DNA of 14,836 nucleotides, taken from Desulfobacteraceae bacterium (GTDB lineage Bacteria > Desulfobacterota > Desulfobacteria > Desulfobacterales > JAABRJ01). Of the stretch, positions 7,633 to 13,828 are shown piece after piece. The stretch lies in the NCBI GenBank assembly GCA_011390985.1, contig JAABRJ010000471.1, positions 1 through 14,836 on the forward strand, given 5' to 3'. The position numbers and the translations under genes are program-made. The notes under the pieces are model-generated. The model did not search any database. It saw only the letters and a list, made by a program, of their open reading frames with translations, and was not told the DNA's origin. The first letter of the stretch is position 1, and every line of letters starts with the position of its first letter.

Positions 7633-8501
7633 ACCCCTCGTCAGCGGCACCCGCTGCGGACAGCCTGGCGGCCATGGTTCGGCTGGTGGACACCCTTCGC
7701 GGTGAAAACGGCTGTCCGTGGGACCGCAAGCAGACCACCCAAACCCTCAGCGTCTACCTGATCGAAGAGGTTTTCGAACTGGTGGAAGCGATCACATCGG
7801 GCAGCCGCGAGGCGATCTGCGAGGAACTCGGCGACGTTTTTTTCCAGATCGTTTTCATGGCCCGCCTGCTGCAGGAAGAGGGCAAGTTCGATCTCGGCGA
7901 AGTCATCGCCGTCAACACCGAAAAGATGGTCCGCCGCCACCCGCATGTCTTCGGCAACACCAGCGTCGCCGACAGCGCCGAGGTCCAAAAACAGTGGCGC
8001 CGGATCAAGCAAAAGGAGACCCACCATACCCATCGGACGTCCATTCTGGACGCGGTGCCCACCGGCCTGCCGGCACTGATGCGGGCCTACCGGGTTTCGG
8101 AGCGCGCAGCCGGAAGCGGGTTTGACTGGGAGGACCTTGCCGGGGTGATGGCCAAAGTCGAGGAGGAGTGGGCGGAGTTCAAGACGGCCGTGGGCGAGGC
8201 GCACGCTGCACCGGAAACCCGTGAGGCGGTTGCGATGGAGTTTGGCGACCTGCTCTTTACGCTTGCCAACGTGGCCCGTTTTGCCAAGATCCACCCGGAA
8301 ACCGCGCTATCGAGCGCCACCGAAAAGTTCAGCCGCCGTTTTCGCCAGATGGAAGCCAAGATCACCGCGACCCGCCGCAGCCTGGATGCGGTCGGCCGCG
8401 CCGAACTGGACCGCTTGTGGCAGCAGGCCAAGGCGGCGACCGCCGGCCCTGGGGCGCTGCCGCCGGCCGCGGACAGCGGGGAAGCGCCTGCAACCCCTTA
8501 A
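7614..8501 (+). CDS. mazG: Nucleoside triphosphate pyrophosphohydrolase MazG
   Basis: MazG hydrolyses NTPs and dNTPs to NMPs and pyrophosphate; it is a house-cleaning enzyme that also lowers ppGpp indirectly in E. coli. The 295 residues show the two-domain layout. The N-terminal MazG domain has CPWDRKQT at 34-41, EEVFE at 51-55, EELGD at 70-74 and EKMVRRHPHVFG at 103-114. The second, degenerate MazG repeat has EEEWAEF at 183-189 and EFGDLLF at 209-215. The tail from about 275 is Ala/Pro-rich. An alternative start at Met21 would remove a low-complexity leader. The upstream ATG is kept because it overlaps cvpA and has GAGGAG upstream. hisH begins 25 nt downstream. Confidence 0.95.
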   Translation: MAPPHLDPSSAAPAADSLAAMVRLVDTLRGENGCPWDRKQTTQTLSVYLIEEVFELVEAITSGSREAICEELGDVFFQIVFMARLLQEEGKFDLGEVIAVNTEKMVRRHPHVFGNTSVADSAEVQKQWRRIKQKETHHTHRTSILDAVPTGLPALMRAYRVSERAAGSGFDWEDLAGVMAKVEEEWAEFKTAVGEAHAAPETREAVAMEFGDLLFTLANVARFAKIHPETALSSATEKFSRRFRQMEAKITATRRSLDAVGRAELDRLWQQAKAATAGPGALPPAADSGEAPATP

Positions 8502-8526
8502 CCCCTTTGCTTCAGGCCCTATTCTC

Positions 8527-9156
8527 ATGATTGCGATTATCGATTACGATGCCGGCAACCTGGCCAGCGTCAAACGTGCGGTGGCGCACATCGGATGCGA
8601 CTGCCGGGTCACCAATGACCTCGACCGGATCGCGGCGGCCGACCGGATTATTTTCCCGGGTGTCGGCGCTGCTGGAACGGCCATGCAAAGCCTGCGCAAA
8701 TTGGGGCTCGACAGGGCCCTGAAGGCGGCCTACCAGGCCGGTAAACCGATTCTCGGGATCTGTCTCGGCACTCAAATCGTTCTTTCCCACAGCCGGGAAA
8801 ACGATACCGCCTGTCTGGGTCTGCTCAAGGGTGAGGTAGACGCCTTTGACCGCCACGCGCGGCTTCCCGACGGCGGTCAACTCAAAATCCCCCACATGGG
8901 CTGGAACCACATCCAACGCCTGAAGCCGCATCCCATTCTGGCGGACATCGGCCCGGAAGACGAATTTTACTTCGTCCACAGCTTTTACCCCAGCCCTGAA
9001 GATCCCGACCACCTTCTGGCGACGACCACCTACGGGATCACTTTTGCCTCTGTCATCGGCTGCCGCAACCTGGTCGCCACCCAGTTCCATCTCGAAAAAA
9101 GCGGCCGGCCGGGGTTGACCATGCTGAAAAACTTCTGCACCTGGTCGCCTTCCTGA
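8527..9156 (+). CDS. hisH: Imidazole glycerol phosphate synthase, glutaminase subunit HisH
   Basis: HisH releases ammonia from glutamine and feeds it to HisF in histidine (and AICAR) synthesis. The 209-aa product begins MIAIIDYDAGN. The nucleophile elbow GICLGTQ carries C79; the other triad residues are H188 and E190. PGVGA at 44-48, MGWN at 124-127 and YFVHSFY at 148-154 are also family motifs. The usual FHPEKS around the catalytic His-Glu reads FHLEKS, a Pro-to-Leu change between two catalytic residues. The start is fixed by homology; its Shine-Dalgarno is weak. It lies close behind mazG and is separated from hisF by 302 nt containing a palindromic element. Confidence 0.95.
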   Translation: MIAIIDYDAGNLASVKRAVAHIGCDCRVTNDLDRIAAADRIIFPGVGAAGTAMQSLRKLGLDRALKAAYQAGKPILGICLGTQIVLSHSRENDTACLGLLKGEVDAFDRHARLPDGGQLKIPHMGWNHIQRLKPHPILADIGPEDEFYFVHSFYPSPEDPDHLLATTTYGITFASVIGCRNLVATQFHLEKSGRPGLTMLKNFCTWSPS

Positions 9157-9317
9157 AAAGACCACCGGCGGCGGCCGCGCCGACAAAGGGGTTTCAGTTT
9201 TTTTCTGCGGCGCACCCCGCCCGCCCCGGCTAGGCCGGAGGAGGCATCATCGACCGGGGCCCTTGCCCCTTCGCCGCTGGCAGCCCCCCCCAAAAAAAGG
9301 GGGTAAGTTAAAAACCA
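9157..9317 (+). other. First part of the hisH-hisF gap, no gene
   Basis: I see no gene here. It is GC-rich with several short palindromes: GCCGC...GCGGC arms flanking a seven-T run (9198-9204), CCGGC/GCCGG around 9226-9238, and a C8-A7-G5 block at 9284-9303 that can fold as a C5:G5 stem with an A7 loop. None has the stem-plus-T-run form of a good intrinsic terminator for the plus strand, so hisF may still be read from the upstream promoter. Confidence 0.5.
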
Positions 9318-9440
9318 GACGGTTTCGCAAAAAGTTCAAGTTACGGCGCGCAAATCTCGAGGAGTGAGGCGTACTACTGTGCGCCGCAGCGACTTCGGGA
9401 TGCAGCGCAACGCAGAAATTGGAATTTTTGCGGAACCGTC
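9318..9440. repeat. 123-bp palindromic element with terminal inverted repeats (MITE/REP-like)
   Basis: The left end GACGGTTTCGCAAAA (9318-9332) and the right end TTTTGCGGAACCGTC (9426-9440) are inverted copies with one mismatch in 15. The internal arms also pair: GGCGTAC/GTGCGCC close around a TACT loop near 9368-9386. With small bulges the whole 123 bp folds into a single long imperfect hairpin. It carries no ORF of note, so it is a non-autonomous repeat or structural element. The sequence resembles repeats I associate with Desulfobacterota intergenic regions, but I could not check copy number. It ends 18 nt before the hisF start codon. No clear target-site duplication is visible. Confidence 0.75.
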
Positions 9441-9458
9441 AAACAAAAGAGTCGAGGC

Positions 9459-10238
9459 ATGCTAAGCAAACGCATCATTCCCTGTCTGGATGTCCGCGAG
9501 GGGCGCACGACCAAGGGCATCAAGTTCAAAAACAATATCGACATCGGCGACCCGGTGGCGATGGCGCGGCACTACTATGAGGCCGGCGCGGACGAAATCG
9601 TCTTCTACGACATCACCGCCTCCCACGAGAAGCGGGACATCATGATCGACGTGGTCCGGCGGGTGGCGGAAACCATCTTTATTCCCTTCTCGGTGGGTGG
9701 CGGCATACGGACGGTTGAGGACATGCGCGCGGTCCTGCTGGCGGGCGCGGAGAAGGTGAGCGTCAACTCGGCGGCCGTCAGGAACCCGGAAATCATCGCT
9801 CAGGGGGCGAAGGCCTTCGGCAGTCAGTGTGTGGTGCTGGGGATGGACGTCAAATACGTTGGAAAGAAGGATGGCATTCCTTCAGGCTACGAAATCGTCA
9901 TCAACGGCGGCCGCACCACCATGGGAATCGACGCCCTGGCCTGGGCACTGCAGGCCCAGGCCCTGGGAGCCGGGGAGATCTGCCTGAACTCCATCGACGC
10001 CGACGGCACCCGGGAAGGCTATGAATTGAATCTGACGCGGCTGATTTCCGAAAATGTGACCGTTCCGGTGATCGCCTCCGGAGGCGCCGGAACACCGGCC
10101 CATATCGCCGAGGTCCTGACCCGCGGCAGGGCCGACGCCGCCCTGATCGCCTCCATGGTCCACTATGGCACCTATACCATTGCCGGCATCAAGTCATACC
10201 TGAATGCGCGCGGAATCAGCGTTCGCAGCAACTGGTGA
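9459..10238 (+). CDS. hisF: Imidazole glycerol phosphate synthase, cyclase subunit HisF
   Basis: HisF joins ammonia from HisH to PRFAR, giving imidazole glycerol phosphate and AICAR; it is a (beta-alpha)8 barrel. The 259 residues contain the catalytic aspartates D11 (CLDV, 9-12) and D130 (MDVK, 129-132). The phosphate-binding loops GGGI at 80-83 and ASGGAG at 206-211 are present, as is SIDADGT at 178-184. Strand-1 and strand-4 regions read TTKGIKFKNN and VVLGMDVK, where textbook HisF has VVKG.NF and VAIDAK. This is a recognisable subfamily in these bacteria, with the catalytic residues kept. The ribosome-binding region is weak and squeezed into the 18 nt after the palindromic element. Confidence 0.95.
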   Translation: MLSKRIIPCLDVREGRTTKGIKFKNNIDIGDPVAMARHYYEAGADEIVFYDITASHEKRDIMIDVVRRVAETIFIPFSVGGGIRTVEDMRAVLLAGAEKVSVNSAAVRNPEIIAQGAKAFGSQCVVLGMDVKYVGKKDGIPSGYEIVINGGRTTMGIDALAWALQAQALGAGEICLNSIDADGTREGYELNLTRLISENVTVPVIASGGAGTPAHIAEVLTRGRADAALIASMVHYGTYTIAGIKSYLNARGISVRSNW

Positions 10239-10349
10239 GGGCTTGCTGCAGGACCGCAGCCAGGCGCAGCGTGACCCGGCCGCCCGCAGGCGGGCCCCGG
10301 CGCCGACCAGCCTTTACCCGGAGCGCCTGCGCCGCGCGCCTTTCCCGGC

Positions 10350-10799
10350 TCAGACATAATCGCCGCGCCGGAAGCGAATCACCTCCACCTTGGCGGCGAC
10401 CGCCGAACGGGTCGCAAGCGTCTGCAGGTCCGCGTCTGGTTGCGGACCTGCATCGGCCGCGGCCATCAACCGATCGGCCTGGGTTTGGATTTCAGCCACC
10501 AACGGCGCGATCTCCCTCAGGCTTTTGGCAGGGTCCGCAAGTTGATGGGCATAGACGTCCATCAGGTCGATCAGCCGACCGGTGCGGTCGACGAGCGCGC
10601 CACTGTCGTTTTCGACGGGCGGCATCACCGCCGACTGGATCTCTCCTAAAGCGCCTGCCCCAGGGGATGCCGGGGGGCATGTCGGGCCGGCCTCCAGGCT
10701 TTTTTGGAGGGTTTCCTGAAAACCGTTGCATCCTGTCTTTTGAATATCACGGAGTTGGGGCGGCTGCAGGCTGGCCTGAACAGGGGAAATTTGAGTCAT
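10350..10799 (-). CDS. Unnamed protein next to flgM, probably flagellum-linked
   Basis: I do not recognise a named family for this 149-aa protein. It is soluble, with no signal peptide or membrane segment. A variable N-terminus (1-65) with a short helix-like stretch QETLQKSLE is followed by a helical region. That region holds LVDRTGRLIDLMDVYAHQLADP (69-90, split as LVDRTGR and LIDLMDVYAHQL), LREIAPLVAEI (94-104) and the ending VEVIRFRRGDYV. Similar small proteins with a C-terminal RGDY occur beside flgM in related bacteria, from memory. The start at 10799 has a textbook AGGAGG 7 nt upstream. A strong terminator hairpin lies 37 nt upstream of the ATG, separating it from flgM. A role with FlgM or in flagellar assembly (for example chaperone-like, as FlgN) is a guess from position. 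Confidence 0.8.
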   Translation of the reverse strand: MTQISPVQASLQPPQLRDIQKTGCNGFQETLQKSLEAGPTCPPASPGAGALGEIQSAVMPPVENDSGALVDRTGRLIDLMDVYAHQLADPAKSLREIAPLVAEIQTQADRLMAAADAGPQPDADLQTLATRSAVAAKVEVIRFRRGDYV

Positions 10800-10836
10800 G
10801 GATGAACCTCCTGAAAAATTTTTCATGAGGATAAGC

Positions 10837-10873
10837 AAAAAAAAGGCCGGTTTTTCAAAACCGGCCTTTTTTT
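10837..10873. terminator. Strong bidirectional intrinsic terminator downstream of flgM
   Basis: A perfect palindrome has A-run, GGCCGG, TTTT, a tiny loop, AAAA, CCGGCC and T-run. The core GGCCGG (10845-10850) pairs with CCGGCC (10861-10866). The A8 and T7 flanks make it work in both directions. For the minus strand it follows flgM by about 100 nt and precedes the next gene by 37 nt. For the plus strand it could stop transcription coming from hisF. Confidence 0.85.
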
Positions 10874-10974
10874 ATTATTACCGCTGTATTTTTAGAGTGT
10901 TATCGAATAAACAATCCAGGTTATGCTCCTGGGAAATCTTTCAAGGGGAAAAATTTGCCTACCTCCGGCAACTA

Positions 10975-11298
10975 TCACCAGCCGCACCCGCCCGCCACGC
11001 GACCGACCATCTTTTCGGCGACCCGCAACGGGCTTAAATCGTAGCGCCCCGCAGCGAGGGCGTTGCGCAGCGGCTCGACGGCCTCGGCCCGGATTTCCGG
11101 GGCCAAGCGCACCGCCGAGTGCGCCACCTGGGCCATACGACTGGCTGACGATATCTGCACCACCGGGGTCTCCTGACCAGAGGGCTCACCACCACGGGGC
11201 GACGAGCTGCTGATTTTCGGCGTTCCCGCCGGGTTTCGGGCAAAGGCCGTCATCTGCAGTACCTCGCCACCGCCTGCCGAACTGGATACTGCTTTCAT
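10975..11298 (-). CDS. flgM: Anti-sigma-28 factor FlgM
   Basis: FlgM binds the flagellar sigma factor FliA (sigma-28) until the hook-basal body is complete and FlgM is exported. The 107-aa protein has the family layout: a disordered, Ser/Gly/Pro-rich N-terminus (1-45), VVQISSASRMAQ at 46-57, and the sigma-binding helices IRAEAVEPLRNALAAGRY (69-86) and LSPLRVAEKMVG (88-99). Its ATG overlaps the stop of the upstream gene as TAATG, and its Shine-Dalgarno GGAGGT lies inside that gene. The two are therefore almost certainly translationally coupled. The C-terminal Gly-Cys-Gly-Trp ending is unusual. A terminator hairpin follows about 100 nt downstream. Confidence 0.9.
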   Translation of the reverse strand: MKAVSSSAGGGEVLQMTAFARNPAGTPKISSSSPRGGEPSGQETPVVQISSASRMAQVAHSAVRLAPEIRAEAVEPLRNALAAGRYDLSPLRVAEKMVGRVAGGCGW

Positions 11299-11735
11299 TA
11301 CAGACCTCCAGAGCTTGGCGTCATTTTTTTGCCAACCGCTTCCCGCACCAGCTCTTCCAGACGCTGGCTGAGGAACCGGGAGTCCTCGACGGGCAAATTG
11401 AGGCCCATTTTCTCGTTGCTGGCATCGATCACATTGAAGGCGAAATGGGCCGTTTCTTTCCGTGACGGCGGTCGTTCCAGATTGCCGGCGAGCGACAGGC
11501 CCCCTTCTTCCGGGAGGGCGTCGGCCTCCATTGAACCAAAGCGCGAAATCCTTTCAAGGATATCTGCAGCCACCTTGTCGATGACGGCCTGCCGCTTGCC
11601 CTCGTCCGAGATATTGATCTTTCCGATAAGCGGCTTTTCACCGCCCGCACTGGCCCCCAACCCATCGCTGGGCTGACTCAATTGACGGGTGTAGACCTTC
11701 AGCACATTAAGAATTTGATAAGAGGGAACGTACAT
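11298..11735 (-). CDS. FlgM-associated protein, DVU0524 type
   Basis: This 145-aa cytoplasmic protein starts MYVPSYQILNVLKVYTRQLSQ. That N-terminus is characteristic of a small family found next to flgM in Desulfovibrio (DVU0524) and related bacteria; its biochemical role is unknown to me. Further conserved-looking parts are ISDEGKRQAVIDKVAADILERI (about 42-64, with DEGKRQA the most telling part) and the C-terminal LSQRLEELVREAVGKKM. The middle is variable. It is the first gene after a sigma-28-like promoter (11839-11865) and shares a TAATG junction with flgM. This makes a two-gene unit in which both proteins may set FliA activity. A modest GAGGA lies upstream of its ATG. Confidence 0.85.
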   Translation of the reverse strand: MYVPSYQILNVLKVYTRQLSQPSDGLGASAGGEKPLIGKINISDEGKRQAVIDKVAADILERISRFGSMEADALPEEGGLSLAGNLERPPSRKETAHFAFNVIDASNEKMGLNLPVEDSRFLSQRLEELVREAVGKKMTPSSGGL

Positions 11736-11838
11736 CGGTCTTCATCCTCGATGGCTTCACCGTGCGACCCGCAACGTGTCTTTACAACCTTACTCCCCAG
11801 GGGGGGTGACGGTCAGCAGCCGATATCTTTAAAGGCTA

Positions 11839-11865
11839 CTATCGGTAACACGACGGCCGGGCTTA
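11839..11865 (-). promoter_or_regulatory. Sigma-28 (FliA)-like promoter for the flgM pair
   Basis: On the minus strand TAAGCCCG (11858-11865), exactly 11 nt, and ACCGATAG (11839-11846) match the architecture of the FliA consensus TAAAGTTT-N11-GCCGATAA. The -10 element keeps CCGATA, the most informative part; the -35 keeps only TAA. The predicted 5' leader is about 97 nt. A FliA-dependent flgM would give the usual feedback loop. Confidence 0.6.
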
Positions 11866-11887
11866 ACCTTCAACCTTCTGCAAGTAT

Positions 11888-11907
11888 TTAAATTATATAT
11901 AATTTAA
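11888..11907. repeat. Perfect 20-bp AT-only palindrome
   Basis: TTAAATTATATATAATTTAA reads the same on both strands and consists only of A and T in a GC-rich region. It lies 22 bp upstream of the sigma-28-like -35 element. It could be an operator or an AT-rich upstream element. It contains TATAAT on both strands, but no good -35 hexamer is placed for either. Confidence 0.7.
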
Positions 11908-11978
11908 CCATAAGCGGGCACTTTTTTTTGTGGTGACCAACCACGGGGAGGCGCCCCCCCAAAACCACCGGAAGCGCG

Positions 11979-13250
11979 TCAGTCGTCAAACTCGCCGGTA
12001 GCGCCCTTGTCGGTTTCCAGGGTTGCCGCACGTGCCGCAATCTTTTCGGGGGTCCAGTCGGCGGGGTTTTCGATCTGCTGCGCCTTGGGACCGGGGTCAT
12101 GGGAACCGGCCGCCAGAATGGCGTCGATTGTCATCGGGGCGGTGTCAGCGGCATTCAGCACATTGACCAGCATGTTGTACACGAACGCTTCGACCCGTCG
12201 GGACATGCGTTCCCGGACCACTTTGGGCTGCCCAAGCAGCTTATTTTCAAATGGGAGGTTCAGTTTTTTGTAGTTGCCCCCCTTGATCCCGGCGGCTTCC
12301 GCATAGGCCACCATTTCGGCCCACATGGCCTCGGAAACGCCCTCGCCGGCAACCTTGACGAACATGCCGCTGTCGTCCTGGCGGGCGTTGCCATAGTCGT
12401 TGACTTCCAAACCCCAGGAAACCATCTGCAGCGCGGTAGCCACATTGGCCTTGGTGGTGCGCGTGCGGGTTGCGATTTCGCGCAAGCGATCGGAACTGTT
12501 GCCGGAGGTGCCGTGTTGGGCGCCGCTGACCCCGTAAGGTGTCAAGGCCTCGTGAATCCGGGCGGTGAGATCCACCTGAATCCCCTGGCCGGTGGCTTCC
12601 AGTCCGTGGGTGGTGCCGTTGTTGAGTGCGATCCAGTCGGGAAAAATCTTGTGGGCATTGAGCCCCCGGATCAGAAAAAGAGCCTCGGCCACGGTCGATA
12701 GCCCGCTTTTGCCCTTGATCTCACCCACTTCGGTTTCCAGACCGGCCCACGTGGGAACCATCGGAATCAGGGCCAGGCTTGCCAGCAGGTTCTGATCGTC
12801 CGGCAGGTGTGATGCGTCGATCGCAATGGAGGTGATGCCGGCATCGAAAATCGATGGGATCTCGATTTTGGCAACCTCGATGTCCGCATTCTTTTTAATG
12901 CCGTAATGGTCCGCGTGAATCGCCACCGGCACCGTGATCCCCAATTGGTTGCAGAGGGCGTCCACCTGGCGTGCGATGTTCCAGTAATTGACCGCACAGT
13001 AGGCAGTCGCACCGCCTTCGGAGCGCGCGATTTCAATGATGATGGCGGCATTGGCGCGCTGGGCGGCCTGCAGGGCCCCCTGGATCACGAACTGGCTGCG
13101 CCCGTTGGAGGCTATGGCGATCGCCTTGCCCTTGGCGAGCATGGTGCGGTCGATGAATTTCCCGCTGACAAGCAACGCTCTGGAATTGGGAAAAAGCTGT
13201 CGGATGTTGGGCGGCCGACCGATTTTCAAGGCATTGTCGAAATCTGACAT
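11979..13250 (-). CDS. fba: Class II fructose-bisphosphate aldolase, long form
   Basis: The class II (zinc-dependent) aldolase family cleaves fructose 1,6-bisphosphate, or makes it in gluconeogenesis, in the cytoplasm. In the 423-aa product HADH (112-115) carries the likely catalytic Asp114 and zinc ligand His115. The other likely ligands are H215 in TTHGLE and H246 in QHGTSG. GLETEVGEIKG (170-180) and DASH (145-148) are also family features. The barrel signatures end by about residue 280. The remaining 140 residues have no counterpart in the short (about 300-aa) enzymes, so this is a long subfamily. Other sugar-phosphate substrates cannot be excluded. The start has GGAGG 8 nt upstream. Confidence 0.88.
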   Translation of the reverse strand: MSDFDNALKIGRPPNIRQLFPNSRALLVSGKFIDRTMLAKGKAIAIASNGRSQFVIQGALQAAQRANAAIIIEIARSEGGATAYCAVNYWNIARQVDALCNQLGITVPVAIHADHYGIKKNADIEVAKIEIPSIFDAGITSIAIDASHLPDDQNLLASLALIPMVPTWAGLETEVGEIKGKSGLSTVAEALFLIRGLNAHKIFPDWIALNNGTTHGLEATGQGIQVDLTARIHEALTPYGVSGAQHGTSGNSSDRLREIATRTRTTKANVATALQMVSWGLEVNDYGNARQDDSGMFVKVAGEGVSEAMWAEMVAYAEAAGIKGGNYKKLNLPFENKLLGQPKVVRERMSRRVEAFVYNMLVNVLNAADTAPMTIDAILAAGSHDPGPKAQQIENPADWTPEKIAARAATLETDKGATGEFDD

Positions 13251-13427
13251 AAACGCGTCCTCCGTGTCTTATGAAATTGGTTGCGAAGTTCAAGCCCGAA
13301 GCCCTAAACCGGGGGCACAAAGCGGGCGTTCGGTTGGAGCGGCCTGGGCGCGCGGAGTTTAAGTGCCGCCATCGCGATGGGGCAAGAATGCGCCTCGACC
13401 CGGAATCGATGTCGGTGCACGGAATCC

Positions 13428-13445
13428 TGCAGGCGCTTGCCTGCA
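13428..13445. repeat. Small perfect hairpin upstream of fba
   Basis: TGCAGGC (13428-13434), a 4-nt loop and GCCTGCA (13439-13445) form a perfect 7-bp stem in the 270-nt gap between the 85-aa gene and fba. No T-run follows on either strand, so it is not a good terminator. The rest of the gap (13251-13520) shows nothing I can name. Confidence 0.4.
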
Positions 13446-13520
13446 TCGCGAGGACGGACCGGCGGTCAGGACGCGGGCTTGTCTTCCGGACACCCGCCGT
13501 CCAACCGGCAGCCCGCCTTC

Positions 13521-13778
13521 TCAGGCGTAAACGTCGATCAAGCCACCGCTGTAGGCGTTTGCCACGCTGACCGCCTCACGGCGCACCGTGTAGACCTCGG
13601 CAGGACCCAAGGCGGCCGAGGCGCCGCCTGCAACCGGCCGAAGACGGATCACGGAGGGACGTAGGGTCGCCTGGCGCCCCGCGCGGACAAGGGACCCGGC
13701 GTCGCGGCGGACGGGCAGGTTTTCAGGCGGAACGTACACCACCGGAGCGAATTGGGTTTTTTGAAAGGAGGCTGTCAT
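13521..13778 (-). CDS. Small hypothetical protein, 85 aa
   Basis: I do not recognise this protein. The 85 residues have no signal peptide or membrane segment. The N-terminal part contains APVVYVPPENLPVRR (11-25), the middle is Arg/Ala-rich, and the C-terminus reads EVYTVRREAVSVANAYSGG (61-79) followed by LIDVYA. Codon third positions are strongly G/C-biased like the neighbouring genes, and the C-terminal half looks like conserved protein rather than a shadow frame. Against it, no good Shine-Dalgarno precedes the ATG. It lies 50 nt downstream of the ABM-domain gene on the same strand, so it may be co-transcribed with it. Confidence 0.55.
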   Translation of the reverse strand: MTASFQKTQFAPVVYVPPENLPVRRDAGSLVRAGRQATLRPSVIRLRPVAGGASAALGPAEVYTVRREAVSVANAYSGGLIDVYA

Positions 13779-13828
13779 CGGCTAACCGTTAAAGGGTGAC
13801 ATCGGCCGGCATGCATCTGCCGCCCTGC

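Larger units (their letters stand above)
11736..11978. promoter_or_regulatory. Regulatory gap between fba and the flagellar genes
   Basis: This non-coding stretch of 243 nt serves as the fba 3' flank and the upstream region of the flagellar pair. It holds a sigma-28-like promoter and a perfect AT palindrome, both listed separately. GGGG/CCCC arms at about 11945-11960 could fold but have no T-run on the minus strand, so no clear fba terminator is seen. Confidence 0.55.

Noticed and set aside
8221..8526. Upstream in-frame extension of HisH overlapping mazG.
   Set aside because: The extension is an Arg/Pro-rich shadow of mazG; MIAIIDYDAGN is the standard HisH N-terminus.
10916..10932. A small CCAGG/CCTGG hairpin upstream of the flgM-adjacent terminator.
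   Set aside because: It has a five-base-pair stem with a 7-nt loop and no T-run; it is too weak to assign a role.
11929..11965. A possible fba terminator (GGGG/CCCC arms next to an eight-base T run on the plus strand).
   Set aside because: On the minus strand, the fba direction, the run is A and not T, so it is not an intrinsic terminator for fba.
13254..13290. A possible sigma-70 promoter for fba (TTGAAC with TAAGAC on the minus strand).
   Set aside because: The -10 matches only 3 of 6 positions and would start transcription almost on the ribosome-binding site.
13271..13570. A 99-codon plus-strand frame between fba and the 85-aa gene.
   Set aside because: It is Arg-rich, has no recognisable motif and overlaps the more plausible minus-strand small gene.
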